From contig CAMCNE010000031.1 in assembly GCA_945875935.1 (NCBI GenBank), positions 1 through 23,122 on the forward strand: DNA of 23,122 nucleotides, read 5' to 3'. This document shows, piece after piece, positions 13,313 to 19,689 of this stretch. The notes beneath the pieces are model-generated. The model worked only from the letters and a program-made list of their open reading frames with translations. It did not search any database and had not been told where the DNA came from. The position numbers and the translations under genes are program-made. Every line of letters starts with the position of its first letter. Within the stretch, counting starts at the first letter, position 1. This DNA comes from Bordetella parapertussis (lineage in GTDB: Bacteria; Pseudomonadota; Gammaproteobacteria; Burkholderiales; Burkholderiaceae_C).

Positions 13313-15442
13313 ATGGCCGTGCCCGACCTGGAACGCCGCGCCGCCGAGTTGCGCGCGCTGCTCGCTGGCCATGCCCACCGCTACTACGTGCTCGATGAGC
13401 CGACCATCCCCGACGCCGAGTACGACCGGCTGTATCAGGAGCTCGAGGCGATCGAGGCGGCGCATCCCGAGTGGCGCACGCCCGATTCACCCACGCAGCG
13501 CGTGATCGGCGGCGTGCTTGACGGCTTCGAGCCCGTGCGCCACGCGGTGCCCATGCTGTCGATTCGCACCGAGACCGACACCGAAGCCAGCGGCGCCATC
13601 GCTTTCGATGCAAGGGTGCGCCGCGAGCTCGCGCTCACCGAGGCCGACGCGCCCGTCGAATACGCCGCTGAACTCAAGTTCGACGGTTTGGCCATGAACC
13701 TGCGCTACGAGCAGGGCCTGCTGGTGCAGGCTGCCACGCGCGGTGACGGCGAGACCGGCGAGGACGTCACGCAAAACATCCGCACCATCGCGCAGATTCC
13801 GCGTCGGCTGCGTGGTGAGGCGCCCGAGGTGCTCGAGGTGCGAGGCGAGGTCTACATCCGACGTGACGATTTCGAATCGCTCAACGAGCGCCAGCGCGAT
13901 CTCATCGCCCACGGCGCGAAGAACGAGAAGACCTTCGTCAACCCGCGCAATGCGGCAGCCGGTGCGGTGCGCCAGCTCGACCCGGCCATCGCCGCGCGTC
14001 GCCCGCTGAGTTTCTTTGCCTACGGTCTGGGTGAAGTGCGTGGCTGGGGCGAGGACAACGCCGCGCTGCCGGCCACCCACAGCGCGTTGCTCGACGCGCT
14101 GGCGGCCATGGGGCTGCCGGTGTGCGACGAGCGCGCGGTGGTGCCAGGCGCCGATGGGCTGGTGGCTTTTCATGCGGCGGTGGGTGCACGGCGCGATGGC
14201 TTGCCCTTCGACATCGACGGCGTGGTCTACAAGGTCAACGACCGCGCAGTGCAGCAGCGGCTGGGCTTCGTGAGCCGCGAGCCGCGCTGGGCGGTGGCGC
14301 ACAAGTACCCTGCGCAAGAGCAGATGACGCGCTTGCTGGGCATCGACATCCAGGTCGGGCGCACCGGCAAGCTCACGCCGGTGGCCAAGCTCGAGCCGGT
14401 GTTTGTGGGCGGCACCACGGTGAGCAACGCCACGCTGCACAACGAAGACGAGGTGCGCCGCCGCGATGTGCGCGTGGGCGACACCGTGATCGTTCGTCGT
14501 GCTGGCGACGTCATTCCGCAGGTGGTGGGCGTGGTGCACGAATCGCCCGCCGCTGCCGATGCCGCGTCGCGAGGCGAGCCCTTCGATCTGTACCAGCGGT
14601 TGGGCGGCCAGTGTCCGGTGTGCGGCAGCCCGATCGCCCGTGAAGAAGGCGAGGTCGACTGGCGCTGCACAGGCGGGCTGACCTGCGCGGCACAGCGCAA
14701 GGAGGCGATCGCGCATTTCGCCGGCCGCCGTGCGATGGACGTCGAAGGCCTGGGCGACAAGCTCATCGATCAGCTGGTCGATGCCGGCCTGATCCGCACG
14801 CTGCCCGAGCTGTACACGCTGGGACTGGCCAAGCTCTGCGCGCTCGATCGCATGGGCGACAAGAGCGCGGCCAACCTGCTGGCCGGCCTGGAAGCGAGCC
14901 GCCGCACCACGCTGCCGCGCTTTGTGTTCGCGCTGGGCATTCGCCATGTGGGCGAGACCACCGCCAAGGATCTGGCGCGCCACTTCGGCTCGATGGACCG
15001 CCTGATGGACGCCACCGAGGCGCAATTGCTCGGGGTCAAGGACGTCGGCCCGGTGGTCGCGCACAGTGTGCGCAGCTTTTTTGATCAGCCGCACCACCGC
15101 GAGATCGTCGAGCAGCTGCGCGCCGCGGGCATCGTCTGGGAAGAGGGCAGCGGCACGCAGCCGGTGGGCATTGCGGGGGTGGCGGGGCTGACCTTTGTGC
15201 TGACCGGCACCTTGCCCACGATGAGCCGCGACGCCGCGCGCGAGCTGATCGAGGCGGCCGGTGGCAAGGTGGCCGGTTCGGTGTCGAAGAAGACACACTT
15301 CGTGGTCGCCGGCAGCGAGGCCGGCAGCAAGCTCGACAAGGCGCTGGAACTGGGCGTGGCGGTGCTTGATGAGACGGGGTTGATGGCGTTGCTGGGTGGC
15401 GGCGCCTCGGCCGTGGGCAGTGGCACCGGAGAGACGACATGA
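13313..15442 (+). CDS. ligA: NAD-dependent DNA ligase LigA
   Basis: Seals nicks in duplex DNA during replication and repair using NAD+. The 709 residues include the Ia domain (HRYYVLDEPTIPDAEYDRL, 22-40), adenylation motif KFDG with nucleophile Lys122, RGDGETGEDVT, EVRGEVYI, DGVVYKVN and HKYP, an OB fold, a four-cysteine zinc finger (C434, C437, C452, C458), helix-hairpin-helix repeats (about 480-600) and a C-terminal BRCT domain (about 622-695, GLTFVLTGTLPTMSRDAA). All key residues are present. The segment after PMLSI reads RTETDTEASGAIAFDARV in place of the common DNAF-type sequence; I recall this variant in Burkholderiales. A clear ribosome site before the ATG at 13313 is not visible. Its stop overlaps the start of def (ATGA). 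Confidence 0.97.
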   Translation: MAVPDLERRAAELRALLAGHAHRYYVLDEPTIPDAEYDRLYQELEAIEAAHPEWRTPDSPTQRVIGGVLDGFEPVRHAVPMLSIRTETDTEASGAIAFDARVRRELALTEADAPVEYAAELKFDGLAMNLRYEQGLLVQAATRGDGETGEDVTQNIRTIAQIPRRLRGEAPEVLEVRGEVYIRRDDFESLNERQRDLIAHGAKNEKTFVNPRNAAAGAVRQLDPAIAARRPLSFFAYGLGEVRGWGEDNAALPATHSALLDALAAMGLPVCDERAVVPGADGLVAFHAAVGARRDGLPFDIDGVVYKVNDRAVQQRLGFVSREPRWAVAHKYPAQEQMTRLLGIDIQVGRTGKLTPVAKLEPVFVGGTTVSNATLHNEDEVRRRDVRVGDTVIVRRAGDVIPQVVGVVHESPAAADAASRGEPFDLYQRLGGQCPVCGSPIAREEGEVDWRCTGGLTCAAQRKEAIAHFAGRRAMDVEGLGDKLIDQLVDAGLIRTLPELYTLGLAKLCALDRMGDKSAANLLAGLEASRRTTLPRFVFALGIRHVGETTAKDLARHFGSMDRLMDATEAQLLGVKDVGPVVAHSVRSFFDQPHHREIVEQLRAAGIVWEEGSGTQPVGIAGVAGLTFVLTGTLPTMSRDAARELIEAAGGKVAGSVSKKTHFVVAGSEAGSKLDKALELGVAVLDETGLMALLGGGASAVGSGTGETT
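15428..15433 (+). promoter_or_regulatory. Ribosome binding site of def inside ligA
   Basis: GGAGAG lies five bases before the def ATG at 15439 and within the last codons of ligA, so def can be initiated independently as well as by coupling. Confidence 0.65.
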
Positions 15443-15975
15443 CCGTGCGAGAGATCCTGAAGATGGGCGACGCCCGACTGCTGCGCGTGGCCAGACCGGT
15501 CACTGCATTCGACACGCCCGAACTTCATGAGCTGGTCGCCGACCTGTTCGAGACCATGCAAGTGGCCAACGGCGCGGGGTTGGCTGCGCCGCAGATCGGG
15601 GTCGATGTGGCGATGGTGGTGTTCGGCTTCACGCACACCCGGCGCTATCCGGATGCCGATGCGGTGCCGCCCACGGTGCTGATCAATCCGCAGATCACGC
15701 CGCTGGGCGATGCCGAAGAAGACGGCTGGGAAGGCTGTCTTTCGGTGCCCGGTCTGCGTGGCATGGTGCCGCGCTTTTCGCGCATCCGCTACGAGGGCTT
15801 CGACGCTCTCGGGCGGCGCATCGAGCGCGAGGCCAGTGGCTTTCACGCCCGCTTGGTACAGCATGAATGCGACCACCTCATCGGCAAGCTGTATCCAATG
15901 CGCGTGCGCGATTTCAGGCAGTTCGGCTACACCAGCGTGCTGTTTCCCGAGCTCGATGCCGGCGACGACGATTGA
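15439..15975 (+). CDS. def: Peptide deformylase
   Basis: Iron or zinc amidase that removes the formyl group from the N-terminal methionine of new proteins. The 178 residues carry all three motifs: GAGLAAPQIG (45-54), EGCLSVPG (98-105, metal ligand Cys100) and QHECDH (141-146, metal ligands His142 and His146, catalytic Glu143). The C-terminus is slightly longer than recalled E. coli Def (169 aa), ending in an acidic tail. It is coupled to ligA by a 4-base overlap. The housekeeping def gene usually sits with fmt, so this ligA-linked copy may be one of two paralogues; that is inference. It converges on the esterase gene with 10 bases between stops. Confidence 0.94.
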   Translation: MTVREILKMGDARLLRVARPVTAFDTPELHELVADLFETMQVANGAGLAAPQIGVDVAMVVFGFTHTRRYPDADAVPPTVLINPQITPLGDAEEDGWEGCLSVPGLRGMVPRFSRIRYEGFDALGRRIEREASGFHARLVQHECDHLIGKLYPMRVRDFRQFGYTSVLFPELDAGDDD

Positions 15976-15985
15976 AACCGCAGCC

Positions 15986-16708
15986 TCAGCGCAGCAGCGG
16001 CTTGAAGTGCGGCCACACGTTGTCGAGGATGGTGGGCTGTGCGCTGGCCCGCGGGTGGATGCGGTCTTCCTGAAATTGCGCCGTGTCCAGGCCCTCGAGG
16101 ATGAAGGGCACCAGCGCCACCGACTCGGACTTGGCCACGCTGGCGAAGGCGGCGGCCAGATCGTCGTTGTAGCGCCGTCCGTAATTGGGCGGCACCTGAA
16201 TGCCCGCGATCAGCACCCGAGCGCCGTTGTCCTTGGCGGCGCGCGTCATCTCGGTGAGGTTGCGCTGGGTGTCGGACAGCGGCAGGCCGCGCAGCGCGTC
16301 GTTGCCACCGAGTTCGATGATCACCTGGGTGGGGCGGTGCTGCTTGAGCAGCGCGGGCAGACGCGACCAGCCGCCGGAGGTGGTGTCGCCGCTGATGCTG
16401 GCGTTGATCACCCGCACGGACAACTGCTGGCTGAGCAGTCGCTGCTCGAGCAGCGCCACCCAGCCGCTGCCGCGCGGCAGGCCGTATTCGGCCGACAGGC
16501 TGTCGCCCACCACCAGCACGGTGTGGCGCGGTGTCTTGGGGATGGCGGCCGCGAGCATCGCCTGCGACTGTGCCGTCCATGGCAAGCCCAGCCCCGACAG
16601 CAGCGCGGTACAGTGAAAAACGCGTCGCAAAGCCAGCCGTCTGCTGGCGCTCACCCCACCCACGCTGTCTGGCGCGGGCACGTCTGATTGATTACCTGGT
16701 TCACTCAT
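15986..16708 (-). CDS. tesA: Secreted GDSL/SGNH esterase, TesA (arylesterase/lysophospholipase) type
   Basis: SGNH hydrolase expected in the periplasm, acting on acyl esters or thioesters. Residues from the ATG at 16708 (240 aa): block I GDSLS with nucleophile Ser70, block II Gly107 (NASISGDT), block III GGND (134-137) and block V DRIHP with Asp215 and His218. The signal peptide core FHCTALLSGLGLPWTAQSQA lies at 31-50, preceded by SRRLALRR, which loosely resembles a Tat motif. The start is uncertain: the ATG at 16708 shares the CATG of the opposite gene's start, has a weak GGA seven bases upstream and gives an unusually long acidic lead; a GTG at 16654 would give a more ordinary signal peptide and 222 aa. 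tesA divergent from a YbbA-type ATPase is a familiar proteobacterial arrangement. Confidence 0.88.
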   Translation of the reverse strand: MSEPGNQSDVPAPDSVGGVSASRRLALRRVFHCTALLSGLGLPWTAQSQAMLAAAIPKTPRHTVLVVGDSLSAEYGLPRGSGWVALLEQRLLSQQLSVRVINASISGDTTSGGWSRLPALLKQHRPTQVIIELGGNDALRGLPLSDTQRNLTEMTRAAKDNGARVLIAGIQVPPNYGRRYNDDLAAAFASVAKSESVALVPFILEGLDTAQFQEDRIHPRASAQPTILDNVWPHFKPLLR

Positions 16709-17384
16709 GTCCGATTCCATCATTGCTGTTGACCGCATCACCAAGCAGGTGAACGATTCGAGCGGGCCGCTGACCATCCTGCACGAAGTGAGTTTCGAGC
16801 TGCAGCCACAGCAATCGGTGGCCATCGTCGGTGCCTCGGGCTCTGGCAAAAGCACGCTGCTGTCGATCATCGCCGGTCTGGATACCCCCAGCAGCGGCAG
16901 GGTGCGTCTGGCCGGGGTCGATCTGTTCAGTCTGGACGAGGACGCTCGCGCGGCGGTGCGCGCCGCGCAGGTCGGCTTCGTGTTCCAGAGCTTTCAGTTG
17001 CTGGGCAACCTGAGCGCCATCGAGAACGTGATGCTGCCGCTGGAGTTGCAAGGCCAAGGCGATGCGCGCGTGCGCGCCAAAGAAATGCTCGGTCGCGTGG
17101 GACTGGGCGATCGGCTGAACCACTACCCGCGCGTGCTGTCGGGCGGCGAGCAGCAGCGCGTGGCGCTGGCGCGTGCCTTCATCGTCAAGCCCGCGCTGCT
17201 GCTGGCTGATGAACCCACCGGCAGCCTCGACTTCGCCACCGGCGAGCGGGTGATGGAGCTGATGTTCGAGCTCAACCGCGAAAACGGCACCACGCTCGTG
17301 CTCGTCACGCACGACCGCGAGGTCGCCGCACGCTGTGACCGCCAACTGCACATCGAGGCAGGCAGGGTGAAGCTCGACGCCTGA
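16707..17384 (+). CDS. ybbA: ABC transporter ATP-binding protein, YbbA/LolD type
   Basis: ATPase subunit of the MacB/LolD-like ABC class, 225 residues. It shows Walker A GASGSGKST (42-50), Q-loop VFQSFQLL, signature LSGGEQQRVALARAF, Walker B LLLADEPTGSLD and H-loop LVTHDR. Length and the TILHEVSFEL opening match YbbA. In E. coli the order is tesA-ybbA-ybbP, where YbbP is an FtsX-like permease; here the same divergent tesA pairing exists but no permease follows, as the next gene is a PPIase on the other strand. The partner permease must therefore be encoded elsewhere, or the ATPase works with another complex. The start at 16707 overlaps the candidate tesA start by two bases; no strong ribosome site is seen. 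A 9-bp inverted repeat begins at its stop codon. Confidence 0.9.
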   Translation: MSDSIIAVDRITKQVNDSSGPLTILHEVSFELQPQQSVAIVGASGSGKSTLLSIIAGLDTPSSGRVRLAGVDLFSLDEDARAAVRAAQVGFVFQSFQLLGNLSAIENVMLPLELQGQGDARVRAKEMLGRVGLGDRLNHYPRVLSGGEQQRVALARAFIVKPALLLADEPTGSLDFATGERVMELMFELNRENGTTLVLVTHDREVAARCDRQLHIEAGRVKLDA

Positions 17385-17414
17385 GCGCATCGAGCCCACA
17401 CCGACTGCGCTCAG
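17381..17414. terminator. Inverted repeat between convergent ybbA and PPIase genes
   Basis: CTGAGCGCA (17381-17389) and TGCGCTCAG (17406-17414) are perfect 9-base inverted arms around a 16-base loop. The left arm contains the ybbA stop and the right arm ends one base before the PPIase stop codon. There is no T-run on either strand, so it is not a classical intrinsic terminator; a bidirectional transcription or mRNA-stabilising hairpin is the likeliest role. Confidence 0.5.
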
Positions 17415-17415
17415 A

Positions 17416-18219
17416 TCACTCGACGAACTTGTAGTCGGTCTTGGTCTTGGCGCGAATGTCGTCGCGGAACTTGGTCATCTTCATCTGCGCGATGCGCTGC
17501 TGAATCTGCGGCTTGAGCTCTTCGAGCGATGGCGGCGTGGACTCGCGTGTTTCCACCAGCAAGATGATGTGATAGCCGAACTGCGACTGCACCGGCGTGT
17601 CGGTCATCTCGCCCTTCTTGAGCTTGACCATGGCCTGTGAAAACTCAGGCACATAGGCCGCCGGGTTGGCGAAGCCCAGGTCACCGCCATTGGCGCCCGA
17701 GCCCGGGTCCTTGGACTGCTTCTTGGCGATGTCTTCGAAGTTGCCACCGGCCTTGATCTGGGCGATCAGCGCCTTGGCTTGATCCTCGGTCTCGACCAGG
17801 ATGTGCGACGCGCGGTACTCGACCGGGTTGGATTGGGCCTTGAACTTGTCGTACTCGGCCTGGATCTCGGCATCGGTGACCGGGTTTTTTTCCTGGAACT
17901 TGGCGAACAGCTCGCGGATCAGGATGGTCTGGCGCGCGAACTCCATTTGCATCTTGTATTCGGGGGTGGCGGTGAGGCCGCGCTTTTCGGCTTCCTGCAC
18001 GAACATCTCGCGCAGCACCACTTCATCGCGCACCTGGGCCTCGAGCTCGGGGGTCTTGGCTTGGCCTTGCTTGATGACTTGCTGCAGCAGCGCCTCGTAG
18101 CGGGCCTTGGGCACCGCCTTGCCGTTGACGATGGCCACGTTCTGGGCGAACGACGGCAGCGGCGCGAGCAAAGCCACGCACAGGGTGGCCAGTGCCACGG
18201 GTTGGAACGACTTGTTCAT
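17416..18219 (-). CDS. Periplasmic parvulin-type peptidyl-prolyl cis-trans isomerase
   Basis: Exported folding factor of the PpiC/SurA/PrsA group. The 267 residues start with a Sec signal peptide (MNKSFQPVALATLCVALLAPLPSFA, cleavage after Ala25), then a SurA-N-like helical region (NVAIVNGKAVPKARYEALLQQ, 27-47), and one parvulin domain (about 134-226) with YRASHILV, GGNFEDIAKKQSKDPGSGANGGDLG and FGYHIILL, all typical. A charged helical tail follows. With a single parvulin domain and this length it is closer to PrsA/Cbf2-type foldases than to SurA, which has two domains and about 430 aa. It is the last gene of the selO-msrB-yciB-bolA group, 103 bases after bolA, so it may have its own promoter. 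No strong ribosome site precedes the ATG. Confidence 0.92.
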   Translation of the reverse strand: MNKSFQPVALATLCVALLAPLPSFAQNVAIVNGKAVPKARYEALLQQVIKQGQAKTPELEAQVRDEVVLREMFVQEAEKRGLTATPEYKMQMEFARQTILIRELFAKFQEKNPVTDAEIQAEYDKFKAQSNPVEYRASHILVETEDQAKALIAQIKAGGNFEDIAKKQSKDPGSGANGGDLGFANPAAYVPEFSQAMVKLKKGEMTDTPVQSQFGYHIILLVETRESTPPSLEELKPQIQQRIAQMKMTKFRDDIRAKTKTDYKFVE

Positions 18220-18322
18220 GGGATTGAGGCTTTCAACTCAGGAGGTGAAAACAGCACGAGCACGGCGGCATGCCGTGTCGGGTACTGCCAGAAAGTCCGG
18301 CAAACGTGCCGGGGGGTGAAGA
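18220..18322. other. Leader region between bolA and the PPIase gene, with two hairpins
   Basis: This 103-base spacer is the only sizeable gap in the minus-strand group. It contains CACGGC-GGCAT-GCCGTG (18261-18277, also an embedded palindrome CGGCATGCCG) and CCGGCA-AACG-TGCCGG (18297-18312). Both are perfect 6-bp stems. Neither has a T-run on the minus strand, so they may be mRNA processing or stabilising structures or a weak Rho-linked end of the bolA transcript. I see no convincing promoter. Confidence 0.45.
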
Positions 18323-18595
18323 TCAGGCGTGGCCATCGGCAGGGGCTTTGGCCTCGATGGCCAGCGCGTGGATGGACGAACTCATTTCGCTTTGCAGTGC
18401 AGCGTAGACCAGGCGGTGACGGGCTACTCGGTTGAGTCCGTCAAAGCGAGCACTGGTCAGACGCACGGTGAAGTGACGGCCTTCTTTCGCGCCTGCATGA
18501 CCGGCGTGCAGGTGACTGTCGTCTTGCACCTCGAGCTGCGTGGGTTGCAAGGCGGCACTGAGCACGCGTTCGATGTCGGTGGCACAAATGCTCAT
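18323..18595 (-). CDS. bolA: BolA family protein
   Basis: Small (90 residues) BolA/IbaG-family protein. Family members bind monothiol glutaredoxins and iron-sulfur clusters, and some act in stress-linked cell-shape control. Visible marks are DDSHLHAGHAGAKEGRHFTVRL (25-46), with the conserved histidines, FDGLNRVARHRLVYAAL (51-67) and the C-terminal IHALAIEA (75-82). The ATG lies one base after the yciB stop, so the genes are coupled. BolA and IbaG cannot be separated with certainty from this reading; the HLHAGHAGA motif points to the BolA side. Confidence 0.92.
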   Translation of the reverse strand: MSICATDIERVLSAALQPTQLEVQDDSHLHAGHAGAKEGRHFTVRLTSARFDGLNRVARHRLVYAALQSEMSSSIHALAIEAKAPADGHA

Positions 18596-18596
18596 C

Positions 18597-19241
18597 TCAG
18601 GCTTTCGGTGGGCTGGCGTCTGCGTCTTCTTCTTCGATGTGGCGGCTCACGTACAGACCCTGGCCGATCATGAAGGCGATCATCAATCCGGTGCCGCCGA
18701 ACAGTTTGTAGTTCACCCAGCTGTCGGTCGAGAAGTTGTAGGCCACCAGGATGTTGATCACGCCCATCACCGCAAAGAACGCGCACCACAGCAGCGTGAG
18801 CCGCTTCCAGATGGGATCGGGCAGCTTGAGCTGATCACCGATCATTTTGCGCAGGATGTCCTTGCCGAACAGGTTGGCGCTGGCCCACAGCGCCAAGGCC
18901 ATCACCCAGTACAGCACGCTGGGCTTCCACTTGATGAAGGTCTCGTTGTGAAACCACACGGTGGCGCCACCCAGCACCACGATCAGCCCCAGGCTCACCC
19001 ACAGCATGGTGTCGATCTTCTTGCCGCGGGTCTTCAGCCAGGCCACCTGCAAAGCGGTGGCGGCGATGACCACCAGCGTCGACAGCAGCACCGGTGCTTC
19101 CGTCTCGCCGACCACGCCGCCCGAGACCATGAAGCCGAAGTGCTCGGTGGCGAATACCGCCGCCCAGTCCTTGTGGGCTTCGGCGTACTTGTAAGTGCCG
19201 AAAAACAGCAGGATCGGCAGGAAATCAAGTAGCAGCTTCAT
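18597..19241 (-). CDS. yciB: Septation/inner-membrane protein YciB (IspZ family)
   Basis: Integral inner-membrane protein of the YciB/IspZ (septation protein A) family, implicated in envelope integrity and cell division. The 214 residues begin MKLLLDFLPILLFFGTYK, the family signature, and show five to six membrane segments (about 5-18, 50-68, 78-97, 108-124, 148-166, 177-195), with WFHNETFIKWKPSVLYW and FWVNYK-like NFSTDSWVNYKLFG motifs. It is longer than recalled E. coli YciB (about 180 aa) owing to an extra stretch near 22-47 (HKDWAAVFATEHFGFMVSGG) that I recall in betaproteobacterial members, and to an acidic tail. It is 15 bases from msrB and 1 base from bolA. Confidence 0.93.
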   Translation of the reverse strand: MKLLLDFLPILLFFGTYKYAEAHKDWAAVFATEHFGFMVSGGVVGETEAPVLLSTLVVIAATALQVAWLKTRGKKIDTMLWVSLGLIVVLGGATVWFHNETFIKWKPSVLYWVMALALWASANLFGKDILRKMIGDQLKLPDPIWKRLTLLWCAFFAVMGVINILVAYNFSTDSWVNYKLFGGTGLMIAFMIGQGLYVSRHIEEEDADASPPKA

Positions 19242-19256
19242 CTGTGGCGTTGCCGT

Positions 19257-19667
19257 TCAGTCCTGGGGTTTGAAATCGATCGACGCCGAATTGATGCAAA
19301 AGCGCTCGCCGGTGGGCGCCGGCCCGTCGTTGAACACATGGCCCAGGTGCGAGCCGCAGCGGTTGCAGCGCACCTCGACGCGCACCATGCCGTGGCTGCG
19401 ATCGACGATCCGGTCGACGACTGTGGCGTTGATGGCTTCGGAATAGCTTGGCCAGCCGCAGCCCGCATCGAACTTGGTGTCGGCCGCAAACAGCGGCGTG
19501 CCGCAGCCGATGCAGTCGTAGCGGCCACTCTCCCAGTGATCCCAGTACTTGCCGGTGAAAGCGCGCTCGGTGCCGGCCTGGCGTGCCACCTCGTACTGCG
19601 TGGCATCGAGCTGCGCGCGCCATTGGGCGTCGGTTTTGGCGATTTCGCGGGGCTTGTCGTCTTTCAT
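19257..19667 (-). CDS. msrB: Peptide-methionine (R)-S-oxide reductase
   Basis: Repairs the R epimer of methionine sulfoxide in proteins, regenerated by thioredoxin; cytoplasmic. The 136 residues carry the zinc site C52-x2-C55 and C101-x2-C104, GCGWPS (69-74, candidate resolving Cys70), HGMVRVEVRC, LGHVFNDGP and the catalytic cysteine in RFCINS (Cys124). The frame extends upstream to 19745 inside selO, but the ATG at 19667 begins the family N-terminus and leaves a 22-base gap after selO. It is not fused to MsrA. Adjacent selO shares the oxidative-stress theme. Confidence 0.96.
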   Translation of the reverse strand: MKDDKPREIAKTDAQWRAQLDATQYEVARQAGTERAFTGKYWDHWESGRYDCIGCGTPLFAADTKFDAGCGWPSYSEAINATVVDRIVDRSHGMVRVEVRCNRCGSHLGHVFNDGPAPTGERFCINSASIDFKPQD

Positions 19668-19689
19668 GGGGTGTCTCGCGGTGGATTGT

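Noticed and set aside
13487..15298. A 603-residue open frame antisense to ligA
   Set aside because: Same triplet register as ligA and the same codon-bias explanation; no recognisable domain.
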